Shown: piece by piece, positions 22,319-33,484 of the stretch
Layout: every line of letters starts with the position of its first letter
Position numbering within the stretch: the first letter of the stretch is position 1
DNA from: Larix kaempferi
Taxonomy: Eukaryota; Streptophyta; Pinopsida; Pinales; Pinaceae
Assembly (NCBI GenBank): GCA_027924585.1
Contig: BSBM01000597.1
Span: 3,611,501 to 3,675,500 of the forward strand
Reading direction: 5' to 3'
Length of the DNA stretch: 64,000 nt
Translations under genes and position numbers: made by a program
The notes under the pieces: model-generated
Seen by the model: the letters and a program-made list of their open reading frames with translations, nothing else
Databases searched by the model: none
What the model was told of the DNA's origin: nothing

Positions 22319-25013
22319 TGTTGATGCCTCAGTTGTGCAGGTGCTGGAATGGTTTCCAAAGAAAACAACAGGGGATGAAAACCCAACCAAAGGCTTCAGA
22401 TAATCCTACGCAAGTATTACCCTATCCTCAAGTTGTTTGGTGTGGTTAACACCCACGGATATTGGGCCTCCACTGGCACTCTATGAGTTGGTGGGTTTGC
22501 TCCTTAAAAAGGAGGATTTGAATTAATTGTGAAATTAATCCTAAATGTAATTTGGATGCAATCTAGAATTAATATGCAATCTAAAATTAATAGTTCTGCA
22601 ACTATGAGAATAAATTCTATAATTACAGAAGTAGAGAATTAAACCAAAAGATTAAAGTAAAATAATACCTAAATCAAATATTAATTAATAATCTATCGTG
22701 GGAGTCAAGTATTTTAAAATAGAGGAAATGATTTAATGTTCAAAAGGAATAACTGAATCATCAATGATTTTAAAATAAATTTTAATATTGATGTCTTTAT
22801 CACATTAATTCTAACATAAGAAGTAAGAAATTATTTTCATTATGCTAAAATTATTTGAACATACAATCATTTATACAATGATTAAATATAATCAGGTTAA
22901 GACATAAACTATAGAAATGCAGAGAGTTGCTTGAATCCGATTATGATTTGATCTATGCACAAAAAGAGAAATCTGGTTAAATTCACATGAACAAATGGAA
23001 AATAATTGCAGAAAAGAAATTGTATTACCATCTCAGCTTGATAAAAATACAAAGCTTCAACTTGATAATTAGAGCAGCCACTTCAAGCAGAGCCTACGAT
23101 CTCCAATCTCTTAAACACAAGAAATTTCTATCAAGAGAATCATAGCAGAGAAAGAAGAAATTCAGTTCACTGTCATAAAAAGATCATCTACTCCCTCTGG
23201 CAACAGTGTTTCTCCTGCTTCCCTGTCAACAAAACATTGCAAGAAGAATAGAAGTATAGGAAGAATGAAAATCCTTCCATCCTTTTGAGACATCTTCCTC
23301 TTCCTATCTCTGAATTCTGAGGTCAAATTTATAGCGATGAAGAGAACTGGTAATGATAGGATCAAATCCCCAGATGTCTGGTTCGTTAAACTATGCAAAA
23401 AACGGCCGGAATGAATTTCTGGAAAATTCACCTCTGTTCGGTCATGTTTTCCTCCCAAATGGTTGACAAATTTGAAAACCTGTTCACATTTAGAGGTTAC
23501 TGAGCCCATTTGGGAAGTGATTTTTCAACCGTTTGATCTAGTTCCTCACGATTTGCTCACAATCCTCCACGCAAAAACGTGACTTCTACAGGTGCGCGAT
23601 CCATTTTTAAACTTCATCATGCACGACATATTAGGGTTTAGTGAAATACTATGCATGAACATTGGAAATAACATGATATATCAAAAGCCAATTATACAAA
23701 TAAATTATTAATATTTTCATTTTGAAAGTATATCGAATATAATTTAAACAATAATAACAATCTTATCAACAAGCAAAGCTAATTATTCTTTTGTAAAATA
23801 TAATACTTTGCTTAATGAAAAATTTATTACTTTTTCCATGATTTGAAAGTATGTTTTTTCTTTTTTGGGATTCAATTGAATTATACATAACAAGGCCTTG
23901 TAAAATCTTGTCATAAAATTATAGATTTTCCCAAAAGGACAAATTTTATCAAATATTCAAGGCTTAGTAAAATTCAGTAATCTTTTCAAAGTTGAGAATT
24001 AAATGCATGGTTCCATTATTTGATATATGCTCTTTCAAGTCATAAATCAAAATGATTAAAAATGAGTATTCAATCAACTTGTTCTAACCCATTAAGATGC
24101 TCTTTTAATCTTATTGATTTAATGAAGTTCAAATTTGTTGCCAAGATCATATGAATTTAATTAGGAAAAACTGAAGCATGTAAATGACTCAAACAAGTTC
24201 AAATAAGAATAAGCAATCATTACACACAAAAGTCAAAATCAAATGACAAGATCTTTGAAATCACTGTAAACCAAGTAATCATTCAAATCATGCAATGTAA
24301 TCTCATTTGTAGGATTAAGATAGATCGATGGTTGGGATTGAATTTTGCGGCTGCGGGGTCGGGTTCAGGTCTTATTTCAAACTTTATTCATGATTCCTGC
24401 AATCCGCAATCCGCACTTGCGGGTTGCGGGTTTTCAACTTGACAAAATAACACATAAAAGAGTTTATGAAATCCTCAACCCGAAATTGGCGGGTTGCGAG
24501 TTTCGGGAATGAAAACAACCGTTAAAAAAGAAAACGTTTTTCCTACATCCTGCAATCCACAATTTGCGGGTTGTGGATTGCGGGATTGCACAACGCAATT
24601 GAATAAGAAAAACAAGTTTCTGAAATCTGAAAGCCGCAATTGCGGGTTTTGGGATGGAAATTTCCCAAAATTACTAACAAAGCTTCCTGCAATCCACACC
24701 TGTCGGGTTGCAGGTTGACAGAAATCAAAAGATAGAAAAATAAATTCCTGCATCCCACAATTGCGGGTTTTCGGGTTTGCAGAAGTGAAAACAAAAATCA
24801 CTCAAAATTCAAAGCTTCCGCAACTCAAAACAATTAGAAATATTCTGAGAGATAAAATGACAATCATTCAGAAAAAAAAGAATAGGTAAGAGATTATCAG
24901 AAGGAAGTTCAAAATCTCATGTTGACGCAAACACTTACCTAAATACCTTCATATTTATTTGAAATTGGGGTTCCCATGTTCATTTGAAGCATGGGATTTG
25001 TTGTGGCTACAAC
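22319..25013. mobile_element. 2.7-kb insertion in the element B tail, class undetermined
   Basis: Alignment of B to A breaks at about 22318 (GGATGTAAGTGCG) and resumes at about 25021 (TGATGAGCATCAGGACGATG). The inserted DNA begins TGTTGATGCCTCA and ends TGTGGCTACAACA, an inverted repeat matching at 10 of 13 positions. Flanks GTGCGTG/ATGCTGTG could be an altered target duplication. No LTR pair, transposase or RT was seen. Contents: AT-rich DNA, a 115-codon minus-strand frame (23162-23509) with no recognised motif, the hairpin array at 24395-24790, and a splice-donor-like AGGTAAGTG on the minus strand near 24935. A DNA-transposon derivative is possible but unproven. Confidence 0.55.
24395..24790. 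repeat. Array of six GC-rich hairpin units, ~70-bp spacing
   Basis: CCTGCAATCC-type starts at about 24399, 24472, 24541, 24618, 24684 and 24747. Each is followed by a complementary TTGCGGGTTGCGGG-type arm, so every unit can fold on itself. The units are much richer in G+C than the surrounding AT-rich DNA, and spacings vary from 63 to 77 bp. Confidence 0.75.
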
Positions 25014-25323
25014 AATGCTGTGTGATGAGCATCAGGACGATGCTCCGGTTACTTCTATGTATGATGAGCATCATGATGATGCTCTAGATGATATGCATCA
25101 GGATGATGCTATGACGATGATCATGCGATAATGATATGCATCAGGATGATGCTATGACAATGATCAGGATGATCATGTGATGATGATGTGCATCAGGACG
25201 ATGTACTGTATGATGATGATCAATATGATCATGAGTATCAGGATGATACTCCATGGCCATGGACATATCGTGCGGGGTAGCATGTAATATCTCCTTGAGA
25301 GATCTAATAGTCTGAGCTCGGAT

Positions 25324-25915
25324 GCTCTTGCAAGGTTTTGCTACAGGTTGGATGCGGACAGATTGTATAGGTATCATATAATAGCTCCCTAGGAGATCTG
25401 ATAGTCTGAGCTCGGATGCTCTTGTGAGGTTTTTCTACAGGTTGTGTGATAAGCATATAATAATGCCCTGGGAGATTGGTAGATACTCTTGCGAGGTTTT
25501 TCCTTTGGCATATAATAGCTCCGTGGAAGATCTAGCAAATGCTATTTCGAGGTTTTGCTTGGACGGACATATAATAGCACCCTGGGATATTTGCAGATAC
25601 TCTTGCGAGGTTTTTCCTATGGCATATAATAGCTCCCTGGGAGATCTAGCAAATGCTCTTTGGTGGTTTTGTTCTATGGCATGTAATAGTGCCCTGGGAG
25701 ATCCGATAGGTTGAGCTGTGTGCTTGTAATCATTCCTGGGATGCTCTTTCGAGGTTTTTCCTGACCACATGTAATAGCACCTTGGGAGATCTGACAGGTT
25801 GAGGTGTGTGCTCGTAAAAGTCTTGGGATGCTCTTTCGAGGTTTTGTGGTGGTCACATGTAATAGCTCCCTGGGAAATCTAATAGTTTGAGCTCGGATAC
25901 TCTTTCAAGGTTTTG
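25324..25915 (+). repeat. Tail repeats of element B (same family as 14074-14585)
   Basis: (G/C)TCTT-(T/G)CGAGGTTTT anchors at about 25324, 25419, 25486, 25542, 25600, 25656, 25744, 25831 and 25900. Unit lengths alternate between about 57-67 and 87-95 bp, unlike the regular 88 bp in element A. Upstream, 25030-25210 holds short ATCAGGATGATG repeats. Confidence 0.8.
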
Positions 25916-26173
25916 TTGATGCACATTACATAGGATAGCTGGAGATGTTGAAGACCTACAGGAGGCTAGGCCTATAACCATCATGAAAAAGGGTTGGCTC
26001 TGTAGAACTTACTATGATGAGAAGAATTGAGAGATAGCCCAGTGATCGAGATGACCAGTACAACAACAGTGACGATGATGCTCCATGATCCAGTGATGAT
26101 GATCCAGCTCCATAATTGAGGACTTGTGGTGATATGTATTGATGACCTGAGTCTAGAGAATACCTTCCTAGTT

Positions 26174-26182
26174 AAGAGGGAG
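26174..26182 (+). promoter_or_regulatory. Polypurine tract of element B
   Basis: AAGAGGGAG directly before the LTR start TGTTGATG. Confidence 0.8.
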
Positions 26183-26829
26183 TGTTGATGTTTTTGTAAC
26201 TTCAGAAGATATTCACTTGTATATTGTATGTATTCCATTTGTACCTTATTGTATCCCCAACGGAGATGTATTATTCCTCCGATTAGAAGTGTCGTCATTT
26301 GTACTTGCAAGTGTCGCAAGTTATATTGTAAGTGTCGTAACTTATATTTGATGGGTTATTAGACCACCTTGGTGGGGTCGGCCCTCTATGAGTCATGTGG
26401 GTTAAAGGGATATTAGAACACCCTAGTGGGGTCGGCCCAGTCAACATTATGTTAAGTGGTTAAGTTGGGGCCGACCTAGTTGAGTAAAAGTCAAGTGAAA
26501 GTAAAAGTATAAATAGAGAGTATGACTCTCTCATTTGATACATTCTCTCATTCACTCACTTCGCATTAGTGAGAGAGAGGAGGAGTGCGCACAAGTGGAG
26601 AAGGAGTGGCTGCTACAGTCATCTATCTCTAGGGGTTTGATCTTTGTGATCTTTCTATTGGTGCTTATTCTATCTCTGAGGAAGTTGCGGGGTTTTTCAC
26701 CTTCTTGGTTTTCCCTAGTGAAATGTTTTGTGTCTCTTGTCTCTTTTCTCTTATGCTTGATATGTTGTACATGTTGTTCTTTCAGTTAAGATCCTAGATC
26801 AGATTGAATTAAATGTTGAAAAACTAACA
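26183..26829 (+). repeat. 3' LTR of element B
   Basis: 647 bp, TGTTGATGTTTTTG...AAAACTAACA, with a TATA box at 26508-26515 (AAGTATAAATAGAG). It shares blocks with the A LTRs (GAAGTGTCGTCATTTGTA, ATGGGTTATTAGACCACC, GGGGTCGGCCC) but diverges in between, including a duplicated TTAGA-CACC-GGGGTCGGCCC block. It therefore belongs to a related subfamily, not to the same insertion event. Confidence 0.92.
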
Positions 26830-29248
26830 ACTATTATGAAGGAACACAACATATAGATGTGTCTTTGTTGCTTTCATGTTGGTATTCTAGATGTGTTTAA
26901 TTCACCGAGTGTTTGAGCTCACTTGGTAAGACAATATGGATGTCGTAACTTGCATATTGATTTATGAACCGGATCTATTTTTTTTATTACAAGGCTTCTG
27001 ATAAGTATTAAAGGGTTCACAAAACTTAATATTGTTGATATTATGATCCTCAAAACAAGAAAACAAATATCATTCTCAATTGACCTGTGCATTTTTCAAC
27101 CTTCTAGCAACAATCTGGGAAAGATTGTAGATCTAAACAGTGGTTAGGAACCTCATTTTTCAAACCTAGGATGAATCTGGTCACTCTTATACATGTTTGT
27201 TCTTATTTGATCTCATAACACATGTTCATTTTGAAGCCAAGATCCGATTAAGTAGATATGGGCTAGTGTCTGAGAAGTCGAGGTATTTTTGGGTGAGCTT
27301 ATGCATTGATTTAAGGTGCTCAATCATTAATTTAGGATGGAATTCTATTAGAATAGGTATTTAGACTTCATTAGAAAATAACTACAAAACTTGAAGCATA
27401 ATGAAGAACTTCAACAATAAAAGATATCAAACAAGGAACATGTTCTTGAAACTATTTTTTTATGAATTTCTTGGTATAAGTCTTGTAAAAATAATTCCTT
27501 GAACTCAAATATGGGGAGGGGGATAGCTTCAATCCTAATCCTTAGGTATTTATTTTCATTTTTCCTAGAGATTTCAATTCCCATGCATTATATGTTTAGT
27601 CATGGATATAGAGCAGATGCCCTGTGTTTTCTAAATTGTGCATTCTTGTTTTAATATTTTTTTTATTGTTGTTGTATTGGGACTGAACAATTTTCGTGCA
27701 CCTCCTTCATGACAAAGTTTTGGTACTATTAGTAGTGTGTTTTACAGCATTCTTTAATTCAATATTAACTGTACCTCATCTTTTCATTTCATAAGTGTTT
27801 TGCAACATTCTTTAATTCAATATTAACTAATATCTTGTCTCTTTACCGGTACCTTGTTTTGCAACATTCTTTAATTCTTTAATTCACGTTATGTTAGATG
27901 TTACCAATTGTAAGCAAATTGGAATAAACATTCAATGCATCAATTTCAACTTAGGAAGTTGAATGCGTTTTTGAATTTCCCAGTCAAGCATGTACACATT
28001 TTTCTTCAGTATTTATAAGAATATATAGATTGTTTTTCCTAGTATAGACATAAAACTCTATTTACTATGTAGTTTGAGAGATATATACTTTTCGTTTAGA
28101 TAGTGCATAACTTATATAGGGATATAGAGCTTTATAAATTATTAGCTACTCCTAATTTTTAATTAAATCCAATATATCTTTTTTGGATCTTTTGAGGATG
28201 ATAATAAAAGTTTAGTTTTAGACATGATTATTTAGCCTCATACTATGCAAACATAGTATGAAAATATAATATTTTTGTTAATAATTGTTTCCATAAGATA
28301 TATGGCACATAAATATGGAGAAGGTCAATGTTATACAACCATTTAATGGTAAGAATTCATAATTCAAAACTTGTGCATTTTAGCTTAAACTTCGAAATTG
28401 GAAGAAATAACGATCCTTTTCCTGTTTGTATAGAATGTTTGATAGAAATGCTAATTTAGATTATCATGGTAATTTTTTGCCACGATTACAGAGTATTGTG
28501 TGTTTCCATAATTTTTTTGAAAATAAAAGTGAAGTACATGAAAGATCCAAAGATAACCATTGACTAATGGCAGAAATAAATTAACACTGAATGCTATTAC
28601 ATTAGATACAATTCAACTCTCTTGGAACTTATAAAAAAACAATATTGTTGAAAAGAAAAGCCTTTATTGCCAAGCACCTGTTTGTTTAATTTTTAGACAT
28701 GCAGCAGTGGACTGAAAACACTTGAACTAATATTACAATCATGATTGTAGGAAAACTTTCCATATTTGTGCGCTCTTTCGTAAGTTGAATTTTCAACATG
28801 TTATTTCTTAAGCATATTTTTCATTGTAGGAAAAGATCTGAAAATGTTAGCATACTCTTGTCTTTTTGGTTTGTAGCATAAATCATTTTTAGTGTTAATT
28901 TTTGGGTTATTTTCTAATATTTTTGGGAATGATAATCCCATCTATGCGGATAGTAGGGTTACATGGCGAGGGGATAGCGACATAATCTAAGTTATGTAGA
29001 TTACCCATTTTCTACCCAATGTCCGGACATCCTAGTTTGACCATCTCCTTTGTCTGGGTATGCTAAGGCATGCAAGAATTGGTGCAACGCAAGTTACATG
29101 AATTAATAATATTAATAGAGTGAAATCCATATTTTGAGGTCGCAAAGGGCTCTGTAGATTCGTGTGCATCCTTTATGGATTTGTAATTTTGGTTCGAAGG
29201 GATATCAATTTTTATGACATTTCGTGAAAGACCATATTTAACATTATA
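26830..29248. other. No gene recognised; short 3-copy repeat at 27740-27893
   Basis: AT-rich, no supported coding frame. TTTT(A/G)CA(G/A)CATTCTTTAATTC occurs three times at about 27740, 27799 and 27860 (spacing about 60 bp). Two of the copies continue AATATTAACT. Confidence 0.45.
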
Positions 29249-29606
29249 CACTAGTACAAAATGAGAGATAAATGACAAAAAAAAGACCAAAATTCCCATA
29301 TAAACTACCACTTTTGAGTTGGAAACCACTGGTAGCAAATTTTCGGTATATTATCAGACGACCAAAAATGTGGTCGTATTTAGTTTGTTTGTTTATAGCT
29401 TGTATTGCGGTCATATATTTGGTCGTGTATTGTGACAAATAATGACAAAATATACGACTAAATATATGACCACAATACAAGATATAAACAATCAAACTAA
29501 ATACGACCACATTTTTTGTCATGTGATAAGATACCAGTGGTCGCCAACTCAAAAGTGGTAGTTTATATGCGTATTTTGGTCACTTACTTCTCATTTTGTA
29601 CTAGTG
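29249..29606. mobile_element. CACTA-ended foldback element (MITE-like), 358 bp
   Basis: Left end CACTAGTACAAAATGAGA and right end TCTCATTTTGTACTAGTG are perfect 18-bp inverted repeats. The inverted repetition continues inward through ATATAAACTACCACTTTTGA and the GTGGTCGTATTTAGTTTG region almost to a central loop near 29430-29445, so nearly the whole element is one palindrome. It encodes no transposase. CACTA ends point to the En/Spm superfamily, but the flanking trinucleotides (ATA and AAT) do not match. Confidence 0.85.
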
Positions 29607-29826
29607 AATTGATCAACCAAATGTTGAAAAGGCTATTGGGAATATATATACAATTCAAGCTAAAAATATCCTTTAGACATAGACGACACTCTTCGTACCT
29701 CTAGAATAGCAAGGCATAAGTGAGTAAGGTGATCTCCCTTGCAAAGCTTACAAGGGAACTTAGGCTTGCATCCTTTTCATTTATGTTTCTCAACAATGTT
29801 AATAATTTCATAATGACTAGCCTTAG

Positions 29827-30546
29827 CTAGAAGTTTTCCCTTGGATGACTTGTAGCATTTAGTTGCATGTCTTCAGTATGACTTGCAATGATTGAAGACT
29901 TGTCACCGGTATGACTCCCATTGACTGTTAACTTACCATTAACATGACATGCAGCAGTCAATGATGTGTCTTCAACATGACTACCAGTGGTTGATGACAT
30001 ACTTTTAGTATGACTTGCAGTGACTAAAATTTTACCCCCGACATGATTCACAGTGGTTGGTTGTGGGTTTCCAGTATGACTTGGAATGACTAGATGAATG
30101 CTCCCAGCATGACCTAGAGAGGCTGAGGAATTTCTCCTAGCATGACTTCCATTGATTGGGGAATTCCCCCCAACATGACTTAAAAAGGCTAGGGAACTTC
30201 CCCGTTTCCTTCACATCTTCTTCCTATTCTTCATTCTTCTATTCCTTTTAGATTGTTAGTTACGAATATCAAAAATTTCACCACATGAGGTAGAAGGAGG
30301 AGGAGAATGTGTTATTTGTGAATAATTCACATGGTTTTGATGCCCTTGATACAAAGTGCTTGATTGAGAAGCATCAAGAGAATTCATGACATTCATATTG
30401 GAAATTAACCAAACCAGTATCCCTAAGGTGAATAGAGGAAGATTCAAAGTGGCCATCAAGGGAGAACCAATGTTACCAACAAATGGAAAATCACAAGACC
30501 CTTGCACAGGGGTCCATTGGTTGGTGTCCACAAGAACCTTAGCCAT
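29827..30546 (-). pseudogene. Reading frame with an 11-residue tandem repeat tail
   Basis: On the minus strand, codons from 30546 (MAKVLVDTNQWTPVQG) run to UAA at 30256. The same frame then passes a UGA near 30210 and continues to UAG at 29827-29829. The second half is about ten units of exactly 11 residues, each starting H-(V/T/A) and usually ending Ser, such as HVGGKILVTAS, HTKSMSSTTGS and HTGDKSSIIAS. The underlying DNA repeat is 33 bp. The N-terminal part has PPPSTSCG and no motif I recognise. It lies downstream of a gypsy-type PBS at 32321-32339, so it might be a degenerate gag. This is inference only; the function is unknown. Confidence 0.5.
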
Positions 30547-32320
30547 AAGATCTGACTCAACAAATTAAGAAATCTCTAATTCCAACTAAGCACAAAAAAA
30601 CCATCACTAGCGAAATTCCTAGAGATATCAAACAAGCAAACGATAGGCATTTTGAAGCTAAATACAAGTTGATTAGTTCTCGCAACCAAACAACAAAAGT
30701 ACACGAAACAATTACAAAGGATTCTGCTAATATCCCTTCTTGGTGCAACTGTCCTTAAAAGTATGGGACAACCTCCAAGGGTATTATTAATTTGGCTCAA
30801 CATATGTTTCAGGTACCACAGGAAGCCCCATGTAGTCATCTAGGTGATCCTAAGAAAATAAACTAAGGCTACCAACTCGCAATCAACATTGATCGTACGT
30901 ATGGGCAGGGTAACTAAGCCCAAAATCTCAAAAGTACCAGAAACACAGGGGATCCAAGTTGGTACTAGTGAAATCCCCATACATGTAAAATCTCACAAAT
31001 GCTTAGTTAATAATTGGAGGGGTAATCTCCTCAACTTAACCTCACACAAACTCGTGCTTGACTCCTGTTTGAGAGGAGCTTCCCAACCACACCTTGACAA
31101 TTGGAATTTCTTATTCTTAGAATAGACATCTGTGTTTCACCATTTAATAGCCTCAGAGTGTTTTCTTCCACCCTAGTCCAAGGGTCTATCCTATACTAGT
31201 TGGTGAACCCTATAAACCAAAAAGTCTAGTAAATTTTAGATTAAGCGTTCATTTTAATGGTTTTTGTTACTCAGAAGCATGTCGAAGTGTAAAAAAGTGA
31301 TGTTCTCCACTGAAAATAAATGAAAAATATACTACTTACAAATGGAAAATACCACTTAAACTTCTGATATAGTTAATTGACTATAAAAAACTTTCAAACG
31401 AAAGAAAAACTAAGCATGTCCTTTCAAAATTTTAAGCAAAATGCAACTTTTTAAGGAGATTACTGTAACGAAAGCAATCAATTCTTTTCAATTTTCATGA
31501 GATAGTACTAATGAAAGAAATATAATCTTTTCTTTTATAAAAACACTCCCAAAAACATCAAAATGCCCAAAAATTCCTAAATGAAATGAAAGCAAACTAT
31601 GGATTTTTACAAAATTCAATTTTCCTTTTCATTTTGGGCCTGATAAAAAGAAACACAAAATGATGATTTTGAAGGCTTAAAAATCATAATTTGAAAAATC
31701 TAAGAAAGACCCAGATCCCCACTCGACTTAATAGACCTAAAAAACCAATAGTGTTTTTTTTTAACTTTTTTTACCCTTTCTAGGGATTCACATGCAATAT
31801 TCAACAAAGGTGCTAATAGTAAGCTTCATTCGCATCTAGTTCACATCCAAAAGTGTGAATGCTCACACTTAGCACTACTTCAAGGTGTGAATGGAGACTT
31901 TGAATAAAAAAATTCAAGTTAAAACTAATCAAACACCACCCAGAATTTGTCTAAGGGTCCACAGAGAAGACCAAGACACTTAGAAACTTCAAACACACTA
32001 GAAAAATCCAACAAATTGGAGAAAAAAGAGAAAAAATCTCACTTTTCAGGGAATTCGCACATTTCTATAAGGTTGCATGTGAATGATTCGCACCTATGCT
32101 TAAGACTACACGCGGATTCATAGATAATTCACACTTGTAAGTACTACATGGCACGAATAACTCCCGAGAGGTTTGAAAAAAGTGCAAAACTCAGAAAGAA
32201 AAAAAATCAAAAGAAAAGGGTTTCTATAAGGATCTGAAGTATGTTTAGACTTGAAATAGACTCAATCACCTTACACAAATCAGAGGAAATGACCAAAAGG
32301 ATCCCCACACCAGATGGACA
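30547..32320. other. No gene recognised; probable leader of a minus-strand element
   Basis: Lies between the PBS-like site at 32321-32339 and the repeat-tailed frame. Short frames in this stretch (30557-30839, 30889-31125) are overlapping and unsupported. GTGTGAAT-type words recur at 31810-32150. Confidence 0.3.
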
Positions 32321-32339
32321 CTCCCTAGCGGAGTCACCA
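32321..32339 (-). promoter_or_regulatory. Gypsy-type primer-binding site (second minus-strand element)
   Basis: The minus strand reads TGGTGACTCCGCTAGGGAG, very close to the TGGCGACTCCGCTGGGGA-type site I recall from plant Ty3/gypsy elements. It follows a possible LTR end ...TTTTCCTTAACA (plus-strand 32347 onward) after a short A-rich spacer. Confidence 0.5.
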
Positions 32340-32346
32340 ATTTTTT

Positions 32347-33480
32347 TGTTAAGGAAAACTTCCTATGACTGGGGCTATGTCATTAACATATTGGGTTGAA
32401 CAAGATAGGCATATAAGGGTTTTATTTCAAGCAATTCATACTCCTAATTATGAATTAAGATCAAACAAATCTATATTTAAGGATGGAAGGAAAATAACTT
32501 AATGCACCTTATTTATGAAGGTTGTTCCTAGCTTTTCTTTTATTCCTTCAAATATGCTCCTTTCTCTCAATCCAAGAACCTGCAACACAAAAAAAATACC
32601 TTCCTCAGACAAATTTGGCCACAACAAGAGATTATTAAAATCAACATAAGATATGGAAATGAAACTAGTTAATCAAATGCAAATCAAAACATAATCCAAA
32701 TCTGACATAATGATAAACATAACATATAGGAAAGAGAAAGATGTCCAATCTTTATTAAATGACATAAATAGTACAAATCATACCTTGTTTTGCTCAGCAC
32801 CTAATCCAAACTAGAACTCTAGGTCACTGATGCTCACATTCTCCACAAATCCAATCCAAATCTCCACATGCATAGGGGTAGTAGTTTCAACACACAAGGA
32901 TATAAGATCAGTGATGAGTATCTACAATAGGAAGGGACAATAGAATAATAGGTAAGCAAATCCTCTAGCATAGAATTATTATGAAAATGGGCTCTCAATT
33001 TGGTATATGTTACTTCTTTTTAAAGGTAATGAGGATATTTACCATATGGTTGGGGAAGTTTTAACCGAGTAGGTGATTCCCAAAACCAACCTAACTCCCT
33101 CATTTTTCGAATTTTTACATATTTTTCATTAATTTTGAGGGTATTTGCACCTCAAACAATAGCAACATGCAAATTCGCTGGAAAACTATATGCAACAACT
33201 GAATTCAATAATTTCTTAAATTCACTTGCAAATCAAAGACAAGGAGTGAATGACTCGCATCCTGCATGATCATTGGGTGAACATATGCTCTTTTGAAATA
33301 TTAAAACTTTTCAAGATGCTTGGGAATAGCTAAGGTTTTCTTGAATTTTCATGGCCATATCAACATAGGTCAAATCAAGGCTATTCAATCCACAAATGTC
33401 CTTTTTCTGTGAACGAATAGTGACACTTGAAGTGTTGTCTTTTGGATTGTCCTCAAGGATGGAGAAGTGCCAATTTGAGG
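32347..33480 (-). other. Possible 5' LTR of the second gypsy-type element
   Basis: Non-coding DNA between the PBS at 32321-32339 and the point where gypsy RNase H homology stops (about 33480). The minus-strand right boundary ends TTAACA, as expected of an LTR end. The other boundary could not be fixed and no partner LTR was found, so this remains a proposal. Confidence 0.3.
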
Positions 33481-33484
33481 TATA

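Larger units (their letters stand above)
20585..26829 (+). mobile_element. Copia element B: truncated relative of element A
   Basis: Shares the element A leader (from AAAATTAGGGTTTC near 20595), a short gag piece, RT/RNase H, tail repeats, PPT and a 3' LTR, but has no 5' LTR or PBS. Most of gag through the first part of RT is replaced by about 205 bp of unrelated DNA (21036-21239). A 2.7-kb insertion (22319-25013) lies in the tail. It abuts the Ca2+-ATPase remnant on its left. Confidence 0.88.

Noticed and set aside
26183-26829. Treating the 26.2-kb LTR as a third LTR of element A
   Set aside because: Only blocks are shared with the A LTRs, it is followed by no GTTTT, and it ends its own tail and RNase H copy; it belongs to element B.
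29246-29609. 3-bp target duplication of the CACTA-ended element
   Set aside because: Flanks are ATA and AAT; they do not match, so none is claimed.
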